This document shows positions 33,910 through 41,853 of a DNA stretch of 50,756 bases, piece after piece. Where the stretch lies: NCBI GenBank assembly GCA_001898785.1, contig MKVE01000018.1, positions 86,178-136,933 on the forward strand, given 5' to 3'. The translations under genes and the position numbers were made by a program. The notes under the pieces are model-generated. The model was not told where the DNA came from, made no database searches, and saw nothing but the letters and a program-made list of their open reading frames with translations. The number at the start of each line of letters is the position of its first letter. The first letter of the stretch is position 1. This DNA is from Chryseobacterium sp. 36-9. GTDB lineage: Bacteria > Bacteroidota > Bacteroidia > Flavobacteriales > Weeksellaceae.

Positions 33910-34623
33910 ATGCCTCAAATAACACATACAGATTATTATTCACACATTCTTGGAATGAGCCTTCAGGTCGAAGTTACCGGACATTTCGGTTATCCGATTA
34001 TTATGTTCCCGACTTCGCAAGGTTCTTATACTCAGAATGCCGATTTTCATTTGAACGGAAGTATTTCTCATTTCACAGATAACGGAATTTTAAAATTATT
34101 CAATGTTCAGACGATTGATAAATTCAGTTTTTATGATAAAGGAATTTCTCCTTACGAAAGAATCAGAAATTACGAGATGTACGTTCAGTTTCTCGTTCAG
34201 GAATTCATTCCTTACATCCAAAGAACTCACAACACACATCGCATAGCTGTTGCAGGCGCAAGTTTCGGAGGTTATCACGCTGCTAATTTTGCGTTCAGAT
34301 TTCCGGATTTGGTTTCGCATCTTTTCTGTTTGTCAGGCGCTTTTAACATCAGGAATTTTATGGACGGTTATCAAGACCAACTGATTTATTTCAATTGCCC
34401 GGATGAATTCGTGAAAAATGACGAAGCCTGGAAATATAAACATATGCATATTGTTCTCAGTACATCTGACCGTGACATTTGTTTGGAGCCAACCAGAAAA
34501 ATGGCAGGAATCTTAACCGAAAAAGGAATCAACCATTGGTATGATGAGCAAAAATGGATAGATCATGATTGGGTACTTTGGAGAATGGTTTTTCCGACAT
34601 TCATTGGAAGGTTTTTCGGGTAA
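33910..34623 (+). CDS. esterase (alpha/beta hydrolase, PF00756-like)
   Basis: A 237-residue cytosolic hydrolase. Nucleophile elbow GASFGG with S118, and a late His in WIDHDWVLW. It belongs to the EsD/mycolyltransferase-like group also seen at 29905-31032; two such hydrolases in one cluster hint at an ester or activated-acyl intermediate. It lies 70 bp after ATP-grasp 1 and 165 bp before ATP-grasp 2. Confidence 0.82.
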   Translation: MPQITHTDYYSHILGMSLQVEVTGHFGYPIIMFPTSQGSYTQNADFHLNGSISHFTDNGILKLFNVQTIDKFSFYDKGISPYERIRNYEMYVQFLVQEFIPYIQRTHNTHRIAVAGASFGGYHAANFAFRFPDLVSHLFCLSGAFNIRNFMDGYQDQLIYFNCPDEFVKNDEAWKYKHMHIVLSTSDRDICLEPTRKMAGILTEKGINHWYDEQKWIDHDWVLWRMVFPTFIGRFFG

Positions 34624-34788
34624 ATCTTAAAATAAATCTCTCGTAGATTTTATTGATTTAGCAAATATATAATCATGAAAAATCTGCCTAATTTGCTTAA
34701 TCAGCGAGGCAAATAGTTTTAAATTAATAAAATAAACATATAAACTTCAGACATCCAATATCGGACTTCTGACAAAAAACAAAACATT

Positions 34789-35739
34789 ATGGCAAAAAAA
34801 ATTGGAATTTTATTCGGAATGGAAGATACTTTTCCTTGGGCTTTTATTGATAAAGTTAATGAGCTTGGAAAAGGCGAATATATTGCAGAACCAGTTCAAA
34901 TCGACAAACTGGAACAAGGTGCAGATTATGGCTATGCCGTGATTATCGATAGGATTTCGCAGGACGTCCCTTTCTACAGAGCTTACCTTAAAAATGCTGC
35001 TGTGAACGGAACTTACGTCATCAACAATCCATTCTGGTGGAGTGCAGACGAGAAATTTTTTAATAATGCATTGATGTCAAAAATTGGGATTCCGTTGCCG
35101 AAAACTGTTCTGTTGCCTTCTCACGAGAGACCAACCAACACTTCCGAAACGTCTTTCAGAAACCTGAAATTCCCTCACGACTGGGAATATATTTTCAACT
35201 ATATCGGTTTTCCTGCTTATATGAAACCTCACGACGGTGGTGGCTGGAGAAATGTCTATCGAGTTGAAAGCCCTGAAGATATGTGGGCAAAACACGCAGA
35301 AACAGAGCAGTTGGTGATGATGGTTCAGGAAGAGATTGTTTTCGAGGATTATTACCGGGTTTATTGTCTGGGTAGAAAATATGTTCACATTATGCCCTAT
35401 GAACCAAGAAATCCACATCATTTGAGATATGCAACAACACATCAAACCGAAGGAAAAGAACTCGAAAAACTGTTAAAAACTATTACGGATTATACCCTTA
35501 AAATGAATGAAGCTTTGGGCTACGACTTCAACACTGTGGAATTTGCTGTGAGAGACGGGATTCCTTATGCGATAGACTTCTGTAATCCGGCTCCTGATGC
35601 TGACAGAAACTCTGTTGGTGAGGAAAATTTCCAATGGATCGTGGAACACGCTGCCAAACTTGCCATAGAAAAAGCAAAGGATTACAAGCCTGGCAAAATC
35701 AATATCGATTGGGGAAAATTCGTAACCAATCAGCTTTAA
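34789..35739 (+). CDS. ATP-grasp ligase 2 (RimK-like)
   Basis: A 316-residue ATP-grasp of the glutathione-synthase/RimK type. Preceding alpha/beta domain (GILFGMEDTFPWAFIDKVN), then ADEKFFNNALMSKIGIPLPKTVLL (~87), the loop AYMKPHDGGGWRNVYRV (~144-160), MMVQEEIVFEDYYRVYCLG and the Mg2+-site DFNTVEFAVRDGIPYAIDFCNPAPDADR (~245-272). It would form an amide or peptide bond. It sits 36 bp before the GCS2-type ligase and may work in sequence with it. Confidence 0.86.
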   Translation: MAKKIGILFGMEDTFPWAFIDKVNELGKGEYIAEPVQIDKLEQGADYGYAVIIDRISQDVPFYRAYLKNAAVNGTYVINNPFWWSADEKFFNNALMSKIGIPLPKTVLLPSHERPTNTSETSFRNLKFPHDWEYIFNYIGFPAYMKPHDGGGWRNVYRVESPEDMWAKHAETEQLVMMVQEEIVFEDYYRVYCLGRKYVHIMPYEPRNPHHLRYATTHQTEGKELEKLLKTITDYTLKMNEALGYDFNTVEFAVRDGIPYAIDFCNPAPDADRNSVGEENFQWIVEHAAKLAIEKAKDYKPGKINIDWGKFVTNQL

Positions 35740-35775
35740 AACTTAACTACTAACTTAACTAACACAAGAAAAAAA

Positions 35776-36879
35776 ATGCACAAATTCACAATAGGTGTTG
35801 AGGAAGAATATCAAATCATAGACGCGGAAAGCCGCGATTTGGTTTCTCACGTTTCCAAAATAATAGAAGGAGGAAAAGCCGTTCTAAGCGAAAACTTAAA
35901 ACACGAGATGCACGAATCTGTCGTAGAAATGGAAACAGGCATCTGTGAAAATATTCAGCAAGCGCGTCAGGAATTGACCGATCTTAGGAGACATCTTGTA
36001 AAAACTGCTCACGACCAAGGTTTACGAGTTTCGGGAGGCGGAACACATCCGTTTTCTCATTGGAAAGATAATATCATCACAAAAGATGCGCGTTATGACA
36101 AAATCGTCAGTGATATGGGCGATGTGGCAAGGTCGAATCTGATTTTCGGATTGCACGTTCACATCGGCATTCCTGATCGTGAAGAAGGGATTAGAATCCA
36201 AAATGTGATGCGCTATTTCTTGCCTCACGTTTACGCACTATCCACCAATTCACCGTTTTGGGTTGGAAGATTAACAGGTTTTAAATCTTACAGACAGGAA
36301 GTTTTTGCTAAATTCCCAAGAACCGGGTTGCCAAGCTATTTCAGTAGTGTTGCCGAATTTGATGCGTATGTTAATCTGATGGTGAAAACCGGCACGATTG
36401 ATAATGCCAAGAAGATATGGTGGGATCTGAGAGTTCATCCGTTCTATCCTACGATTGAATTCAGGATTTGTGATATGCCTCTGACTATTGATGAAACGGT
36501 TTGTCTTGCGGCAATCATGCAGGCTTTGGTTGCAAAAGTTTACAAAATGCACCAGCAAAATACGAGTTACAGAAGTTACAGAAGACTGCTTCTGACAGAA
36601 AACAAATGGCGTGCGTCCAAAGACGGAATAGATGCACATCTGATTGATTTTGGTAAAGAAGCCAGTGTTCCTTATAAAGATTTGTTGGAAGAATTATTAC
36701 TTTTCATCGATGATGTTGTGGATGATTTAGGTTGTAGAAAAGAAGTTGAATATGCAAGAGAAATTGTCAAAAATGGAACAGGAGCAGACAGACAATTGAA
36801 AGTTTTCCACGAAAGTGGCGGCGATATGAAAAAAGTCGTGGATTATATGATTTATGAGACAGAGAAAGGGCTTTTGTAA
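35776..36879 (+). CDS. YbdK-type carboxylate-amine ligase (GCS2 family)
   Basis: A 367-residue protein of the glutamate-cysteine ligase 2 family: GVEEEYQIID (~7-16) holds the metal-binding Glu, followed by HEMHESVVEMETGICENI, RVSGGGTHPFSHWKD (~88-102), HVHIGIPDRE (~126-135), and RVHPFYPTIEFRICDMPLTIDET (~219-241). The family binds ATP and joins an amine to a carboxyl group; YbdK has weak glutamate-cysteine ligase activity but the true substrates are mostly unknown. Part of the same plus-strand cluster. Confidence 0.92.
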   Translation: MHKFTIGVEEEYQIIDAESRDLVSHVSKIIEGGKAVLSENLKHEMHESVVEMETGICENIQQARQELTDLRRHLVKTAHDQGLRVSGGGTHPFSHWKDNIITKDARYDKIVSDMGDVARSNLIFGLHVHIGIPDREEGIRIQNVMRYFLPHVYALSTNSPFWVGRLTGFKSYRQEVFAKFPRTGLPSYFSSVAEFDAYVNLMVKTGTIDNAKKIWWDLRVHPFYPTIEFRICDMPLTIDETVCLAAIMQALVAKVYKMHQQNTSYRSYRRLLLTENKWRASKDGIDAHLIDFGKEASVPYKDLLEELLLFIDDVVDDLGCRKEVEYAREIVKNGTGADRQLKVFHESGGDMKKVVDYMIYETEKGLL

Positions 36880-36931
36880 TTATTAATTTTATTCTGTAAT
36901 TTCATAAATTAAAGAAATATTTTCAATTTTG

Positions 36932-36939
36932 TAAATTTG
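36932..36939 (+). promoter_or_regulatory. candidate -7 box for the toxin-antitoxin pair
   Basis: TAAATTTG (TAnnTTTG) ends 15 bp before the antitoxin ATG at 36955. It supports that start and indicates the TA pair is transcribed on its own. Confidence 0.45.
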
Positions 36940-36954
36940 CAAAAAGAATTGGTT

Positions 36955-37185
36955 ATGAGCATTGAAACAACCAAATTGGAACTAATGAAACTTCTTTTAA
37001 ATACTCAAAAAGAAAGTGTTCTTGAAAAAATAAAAGATATTTTCCAGAAAGAATCTTCCCAAGATTGGTGGGAAGAATTGAGTAATGAGGAGCATCAAGA
37101 CATTGAATTGGGACTAAAAGATGCAGAAAATGGACAAGTAAAATCACATCAAGATGTGATGAAATCGTTTGATGAATGGAAATAG
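36955..37185 (+). CDS. antitoxin of a RelE/ParE-type toxin-antitoxin pair
   Basis: A 76-residue acidic protein starting MSIETTKLELMKLLLNTQKE with a helical N-terminus and the typical antitoxin end 'KSHQDVMKSFDEWK', which embeds in the toxin. It would also repress the pair. Its last codons overlap the toxin start by 10 bp. An upstream TTG in the same frame falls within the promoter box and is rejected. Confidence 0.78.
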   Translation: MSIETTKLELMKLLLNTQKESVLEKIKDIFQKESSQDWWEELSNEEHQDIELGLKDAENGQVKSHQDVMKSFDEWK

Positions 37186-37469
37186 AAGTCGTCTGGACAA
37201 ATCGTGCAGAAATAGGACTTTTCAAAACAATTGAATATCTAAAATCAAATTGGACAAAAAAGGAAATTCTACGACTGGAAGACAATATACATCAATTCGT
37301 TGAGCGAATTAAATTACAGCCAAATTTATATCCTAAAACTGCAAGATTCAAACATCTGCATAAGGGAATGGTTGACGAAAATAACTATATCGTTTACAAA
37401 ATAAATCTGAGAAAGAAACAAATTATAATAATTAATTTCAGAGACAGTAAAAGAAAATCAATCTATTAA
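37176..37469 (+). CDS. RelE/ParE-family toxin
   Basis: A 97-residue basic protein with the RelE/ParE fold pattern: VVWTNRAEIGLFKTIEYLKSNWTKKEI (~5-31) and the C-terminal strands GMVDENNYIVYKINLRKKQIIIINFRDSKR. RelE members cut mRNA at the ribosome, ParE members poison gyrase; which applies here cannot be told from the sequence. It overlaps the antitoxin by 10 bp and ends 8 bp before the amidotransferase gene. Confidence 0.82.
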   Translation: MEIEVVWTNRAEIGLFKTIEYLKSNWTKKEILRLEDNIHQFVERIKLQPNLYPKTARFKHLHKGMVDENNYIVYKINLRKKQIIIINFRDSKRKSIY

Positions 37470-37477
37470 AGAAAAGT

Positions 37478-38320
37478 ATGAATATGAGTAAAAATGATGT
37501 AAGAATTGCACTTTTGGATATGAATAATAATCATCCGAATCAAGGGATGAGAAACATAAAAGAGCTTTCGAAGACCTTTCAGGAACAGTCGGAATATGAA
37601 GTTTCTGTGGATGTTTTTGATGTTCGTTATAAAAATGAAATGCCCAACATTGAAGATTTTGACATCTTCATTTCTTCCGGAGGACCAGGCAATCCGCATC
37701 GCGAAGGTTACGAGTGGGAACAGAAATTTGCTGATTTTTTGACACAGATTTGGGACCATAACAAATCCAATGAGCAGAAAAAATATTTGTTTTTGGTTTG
37801 CCATTCTTTCCAGCTGGCGGTGATCCATTTCGGAATTGCGAATGTCTGCAAGAGAAAATCCTATTCTTTTGGTGTGATGCCAATCCATAAATCGGAAGAC
37901 GGCGAGCAGGAATTTTTATTCAAAAATCTGCCAGACCCTTTTTACGGCGTAGATTCCAGGGCGTATCAATGTATTGAACCCAATCAGGAAAAATTGGACG
38001 AGTTGGGAATGAAAATTGTGGCTTTGGAAAAAATCCGTCCAACAGTCCATCTGGAAAGAGCAATGATGGCGGTTCGTTTTTCTGAGGAAATTTTCGGAAC
38101 TCAGTTTCATCCGGAAGCGGATCCGCTTGGCTTCATCAAAAACCTGGAAGACGAGAAAAATAAGGAAGCGATGATTGAAACCTTCGGAATGGAAAAATAT
38201 CTTGAAACGATCGGCAGAATGGACGATGACGACAAAATCGTGTTAACCAGAGCGCAAATCATCCCAAGATTTTTACAACTTGCTTCTGAACAAATTACTA
38301 AAAACTTAGTATTGGGTTAA
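37478..38320 (+). CDS. class I glutamine amidotransferase of the metabolite cluster
   Basis: A 280-residue protein with the GATase1 triad: C108 in LVCHSFQLA, and H210 and E212 in GTQFHPEADPLG. FDIFISSGGPGNPHREGYEWE (~61-81) gives the oxyanion glycines. It releases ammonia from glutamine for transfer to an acceptor, usually with a synthetase partner; the clustered ATP-grasp enzymes are candidates. The long C-terminus (~220-280, ARIIPRFL-like) is beyond the catalytic core. The start is MNMSK; the second Met may be used. Confidence 0.85.
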   Translation: MNMSKNDVRIALLDMNNNHPNQGMRNIKELSKTFQEQSEYEVSVDVFDVRYKNEMPNIEDFDIFISSGGPGNPHREGYEWEQKFADFLTQIWDHNKSNEQKKYLFLVCHSFQLAVIHFGIANVCKRKSYSFGVMPIHKSEDGEQEFLFKNLPDPFYGVDSRAYQCIEPNQEKLDELGMKIVALEKIRPTVHLERAMMAVRFSEEIFGTQFHPEADPLGFIKNLEDEKNKEAMIETFGMEKYLETIGRMDDDDKIVLTRAQIIPRFLQLASEQITKNLVLG

Positions 38321-38359
38321 ATACAACTTAAACCAATATCTATTAACCAAACACAAACT

Positions 38360-39541
38360 ATGATCCCAAAATACAGAACTCTATTTAACAAAGAATTTTC
38401 TCACGAAAAATACCAAAAAGTTAATGAATTAATAAAAGAGAAATGCGGTCACGAAGCCGCGTTTCGACTTTCTGAGAGTCCAATATTTCTTACCAAAGAA
38501 TTTTGGAAAAAGCTGGATGATGCTTCCCAGTCGATTATTTCTCAAATCAAAGAAATGCCTGACGAAGAACTGAGAAAAGCTATTCCTGCTAATTGTAATG
38601 TTCCGAACGACACTCAGAAACCCCATTTTGTAGCGATAGATTTTGGAATTTGTCAGGATGAGAGTGGAAATGTGATTCCGCAGTTGATAGAATTGCAGGC
38701 TTTTCCGAGTCTGTTTGGTTTTCAGAAATTGTTTGAAGAAGTGATTACCGAAGTTTATCCTTTTCTGAATGAATTGAAAAACTCACTTCCGAAAGATGAA
38801 TACATCCAAAAACTGAAACAAGTTATCGTAGGAAACGAAAATCCAGAAAATGTCATTCTTCTGGAGATCTACCCTGAAAAACAAAAAACCGCGATTGATT
38901 TCGCTCTGACTGAACAATATCTTGGAATCAAAACAGTTTGTCTGACCAAAATTAAAAAAGAAGGCAAAAAGTTATTCTACGAAAATGGTGGAAAATTAGT
39001 TCCTATCAACAGAATTTACAATCGTGTCATTTTTGATGAATTGGATAAGATCGAAGGTTTGGAAACAGAATTTGATTTCCGGGAAGATGTAGATGTAGAA
39101 TGGATTACGCATCCGAATTGGTTTTTCAAAATTTCAAAATATATTCTCCCAAAACTAAAGCACGAATTTGTTCCGAAAAGTTATTTCTTGTCTGACTTTC
39201 CTGAAAATGAACCATTGGAAAATTTCGTTTTGAAACCACTTTTTTCTTTTGCCGGAAGCGGTGTGAATCTAAATCCTACACAGGAAATCATCAATAAAAT
39301 TGAAGATAAAGAAAATTACATTCTTCAAAGAAAAGTGACTTACGCACCTCTTTTTGAAGACATCAACGGAGAATTTTCTAAAGCCGAAATCCGTTTGCTT
39401 TTTGCGTGGAATCCTGACGAAGAAAATCCTGAGCTTCTCGTAAATCTTGTGAGAATGACTAAAGCTGCAATGGTGAATGTGGATTTTAACAAGAAAGATG
39501 CGATTTGGATTGGGAGTTCTATGGCGTTTTTTGAGAAATAA
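38360..39541 (+). CDS. atypical ATP-grasp-like protein
   Basis: A 393-residue protein with no signal peptide. The middle and late parts carry an ATP-grasp-like layout: a Rossmann-like strand pattern at NVILLEIYPEKQKTAIDFALTEQYLGIKTVCLTKI (~170-205), the glycine loop ENFVLKPLFSFAGSGVNLNPT (~291-311) and the metal-side strand GEFSKAEIRLLFAW (~341-354). The N-terminal ~150 residues do not resemble a family I know. It would be a third ATP-dependent ligase in the cluster. It lies 39 bp after the amidotransferase. The family call is tentative. Confidence 0.6.
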   Translation: MIPKYRTLFNKEFSHEKYQKVNELIKEKCGHEAAFRLSESPIFLTKEFWKKLDDASQSIISQIKEMPDEELRKAIPANCNVPNDTQKPHFVAIDFGICQDESGNVIPQLIELQAFPSLFGFQKLFEEVITEVYPFLNELKNSLPKDEYIQKLKQVIVGNENPENVILLEIYPEKQKTAIDFALTEQYLGIKTVCLTKIKKEGKKLFYENGGKLVPINRIYNRVIFDELDKIEGLETEFDFREDVDVEWITHPNWFFKISKYILPKLKHEFVPKSYFLSDFPENEPLENFVLKPLFSFAGSGVNLNPTQEIINKIEDKENYILQRKVTYAPLFEDINGEFSKAEIRLLFAWNPDEENPELLVNLVRMTKAAMVNVDFNKKDAIWIGSSMAFFEK

Positions 39542-39596
39542 CTCGGATTTATTTTATTAGCTCTGGCTTATTTTTTGGACATAACGATAAAAAACT

Positions 39597-39801
39597 ATGT
39601 TCGATTTTAAGCAAATATTATTAGGCTCCGAAGAATGGACTTTCCTTTTGGAAACCGTTGAAGACATTCAGTAAAGACACTCATTATTCCTGTACTTTTT
39701 GCGGCTATACAAAGAAATTCAAATCCGGAGAACACGGCAATTGTAAAGTCTGCAAAAATGATGAATGGGTAGAATCCTCCAATAAAAAAAGAGTTTCTTA
39801 A
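39597..39801 (+). pseudogene. frameshifted small zinc-ribbon protein gene
   Basis: ATG at 39597 opens MFDFKQILLGSEEWTFLLETV before a stop at 39672-39674. The +1 frame continues without a start as KPLKTFSKDTHYSCTFCGYT and goes on through two CxxC pairs (CTFC, CKVC) to a stop at 39799-39801, so a 65-70-residue zinc-ribbon protein is split by one frame change near 39650-39670. Either a true pseudogene or a sequencing error. The end overlaps the stop of the convergent HAD gene by 4 bp. Confidence 0.6.
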
Positions 39802-40451
39802 ATCAATTCAAGCTCCTCAACGTTCAATTCATCAAAATGATGAATGACTAAGTCTGCAGTTTCGTAATTCTGATTTTTACTATTTACGCTTTTATAACCA
39901 ACACAAAATATCTCTGCAGCATTTGCAGCCCGGATTCCGTTGGTGCTGTCTTCTATTATAATGCAATTGGATTTAGCATTTCCGGAAAGCCTTTGAGCTT
40001 CGTTAAAAATTGCCGGATTAGGTTTGGATTCGGGGAAATCTTCGCCACTTACAAGATGTGAGAAATAGGGAAATAAATGGAAACGTTTGAAAACCCGGTC
40101 AATCGTAGATTTGGCAGCAGATGAAGCCAATATCAATTGAAAATTCGCGGAATGAAGATTTTTTATTAATACTTCTACTCCATCAAGCAATTTCAAAGCT
40201 GGGTCAGAATCGAATAAGTTGTAAAATAGAGTTCTTTTTCTTTGGATTAATTCTTCAACATTGGTTTCGATTCCGAAAATCTCTTTAATCATCTGGTAAA
40301 CATTTCGGGTCGATTTGCCCGTAAATCTTGAGAATAATTCTGCATCTACATCGATGTCTAATTCTTTGAAATGTTGATAGTAAGCTTTTTTGTGAAGCGG
40401 TTCCGTGTCTACAATCACGCCGTCCATATCGAAAATAACCGTATTTTTCAT
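39798..40451 (-). CDS. HAD superfamily phosphatase (beta-phosphoglucomutase-like)
   Basis: A 217-residue hydrolase: motif I FDMDGVIVDTEPLHKKAYY (D8 and D10), motif II ILASSAAKS, motif III KPNPAIF and motif IV IIEDSTNGIRAA. The alpha-helical C1 cap sits after motif I, as in beta-phosphoglucomutase/phosphatase members. Substrate unknown, probably a sugar phosphate. ATG 40451 is preferred to an upstream TTG because the -7 box gives a normal leader and the HAD strand begins directly. Confidence 0.88.
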   Translation of the reverse strand: MKNTVIFDMDGVIVDTEPLHKKAYYQHFKELDIDVDAELFSRFTGKSTRNVYQMIKEIFGIETNVEELIQRKRTLFYNLFDSDPALKLLDGVEVLIKNLHSANFQLILASSAAKSTIDRVFKRFHLFPYFSHLVSGEDFPESKPNPAIFNEAQRLSGNAKSNCIIIEDSTNGIRAANAAEIFCVGYKSVNSKNQNYETADLVIHHFDELNVEELELI

Positions 40452-40483
40452 TTGCAAATTTTGCCTATTCCATTAATTCGGTG

Positions 40484-40491
40484 CAAAAATA
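40484..40491 (-). promoter_or_regulatory. candidate -7 box for the HAD gene
   Basis: Minus-strand TATTTTTG (TAnnTTTG) lies 32 bp upstream of the ATG at 40451. The surrounding gap (40452-40622) also has two CACAAAG-type stretches of the kind repeated in flavobacterial intergenic DNA. Confidence 0.35.
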
Positions 40492-40622
40492 GGGATTATG
40501 TTTTTAATGCTTACTTTGAACACAAAGCCCACTAAGATTTTTGAATTTATTGAAAATACTTTTAAGTTCACAAAGACGCTTGGTTCAGCTAAGAAATACA
40601 AATTAAATATCTTGAAATTTTA

Positions 40623-41642
40623 CTAGAAATTCAACTTTATTATTTTGTCTTTTCCTGCTAGAATCAGAGTGTTTTTATCGAGCCATTCACAGGCGTATAG
40701 ATTTTTTTCATCGGAGATTTTTGTCCAGGTTTTTCCGTAATCTGATGAGAAACTTATGTGTTGGTCTCCAACTGCGACTATTTCTTTCCCATTGGTTTTT
40801 GGTCGAAATTTCACGCAAGTCATATAGCCTGCATTTTGTCCGCTGGCTTGGATTTGCCAGGTTTGACCACCATCATTTGTGGTAGCAATATTATTGATAT
40901 TATCGGCTTGTTTGGTGTAATCTCCGCCAACAACTATTCCGGAATTTTTGTCATAAAAATCAATTGAATAAATACCTTGCGAAGAAGTTCCCTGAGTAAA
41001 TGGTGTTTCGAAAACCTGCCAATTACAATCCTTGTTTTTCATTCTGAAAATTCTGGATTTTGAACCTCCGGTCGCAATCCAAATCAAATTTCCCACACTT
41101 GCAATATTAGTATTACTTGCAGCAAAAGCAGCCTCACCTTTTTCTAAATAAGGAAAATCTTTACAATCATTGCAATGAATCCATTTTGAACCACCATTTC
41201 GGGTTTGAGAGATATTCAATCTTTGATTGGCTGACGGGTCGCTAAATGCTAATCCAAAATTATTATCCGTGAATTTCAAGGCATCATAAAAAGCCGTCGG
41301 ATCATTATCATTGAACACAACTTTGAAATCTAATTTTTTTTTATCAATTTCAAAAATGTAAGCTGGACTTAAAATATTAATGGTATAGAAATGAGATTTA
41401 TTTTGAGCTAAAGTTCTGAATTCTAATTTTTCATTTGATAATCGAATCTGCTTTTTATCTGATTTATCTTTTAGACTGACATAACCGAATTTTGAATCCG
41501 TTCCGGCATACCAGACTTTTCCGTCCCAGATTTGGATGGCGCGGATGCTGATTTTATCTGTCAATAAAGTATCGATTGTGAATTTCTGAGATAGTAGAAA
41601 TGATGAAATAATCGTAAGTGAAAATAGTACTAGTTTTTTCAT
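40623..41642 (-). CDS. exported YCF48/BNR-type beta-propeller protein
   Basis: A 339-residue protein with signal peptide MKKLVLFSLTIISSFLLSQ. The body repeats propeller strand motifs such as GGSKWIHCNDCKDFP, NDGGQTWQIQASG and SSDYGKTWTKISDEKNLYACEW, with the Asp-box-like 'S.D.G.tW' seen in BNR and YCF48 repeats. Often labelled 'oxidoreductase' in flavobacteria without evidence. Two Cys pairs may form disulfides. The ATG at 41642 is chosen because the signal peptide starts there; upstream in-frame sequence overlaps a repeat element. Confidence 0.72.
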   Translation of the reverse strand: MKKLVLFSLTIISSFLLSQKFTIDTLLTDKISIRAIQIWDGKVWYAGTDSKFGYVSLKDKSDKKQIRLSNEKLEFRTLAQNKSHFYTINILSPAYIFEIDKKKLDFKVVFNDNDPTAFYDALKFTDNNFGLAFSDPSANQRLNISQTRNGGSKWIHCNDCKDFPYLEKGEAAFAASNTNIASVGNLIWIATGGSKSRIFRMKNKDCNWQVFETPFTQGTSSQGIYSIDFYDKNSGIVVGGDYTKQADNINNIATTNDGGQTWQIQASGQNAGYMTCVKFRPKTNGKEIVAVGDQHISFSSDYGKTWTKISDEKNLYACEWLDKNTLILAGKDKIIKLNF

Positions 41643-41729
41643 TTTATAAAAATAATGAAAGTTGGGTAATGTTGAAAATTTCGTTTTACAGACAAAATCC
41701 ATAGCCCCGATAGGAACGGCATCCTTTTT

Positions 41730-41785
41730 TGTTATTGCGATGGGTAAATTGTTCAATAGATCGCTTCACTTCGTTCGCAATGACA
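41730..41785 (-). repeat. palindromic intergenic repeat, copy 2
   Basis: 56-bp inverted copy of 15736-15790, with arms TGTTATTGCGA and TCGCAATGACA. It is embedded in a longer repeat-like segment (41690-41822) that also contains CCCCGATAGGAACGGCATCC and GATAGCGGGATCAAGC. Confidence 0.7.
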
Positions 41786-41823
41786 AAAAAGATATAGTGG
41801 ATAGCGGGATCAAGCTCCAAAAA

Positions 41824-41848
41824 AAATTCCGCAAAAGATGCGGAATTT
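41824..41848 (-). terminator. intrinsic terminator of the amino-acid permease gene
   Basis: Ten-bp perfect stem AAATTCCGCA/TGCGGAATTT with a 5-nt loop; on the minus strand the arm runs into eight T. Confidence 0.8.
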
Positions 41849-41853
41849 ATATT

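Noticed and set aside
41643-41853. Extension of the beta-propeller gene to 41756
   Set aside because: The extra 38 residues come from a repeat element, and the signal peptide starts at 41642.
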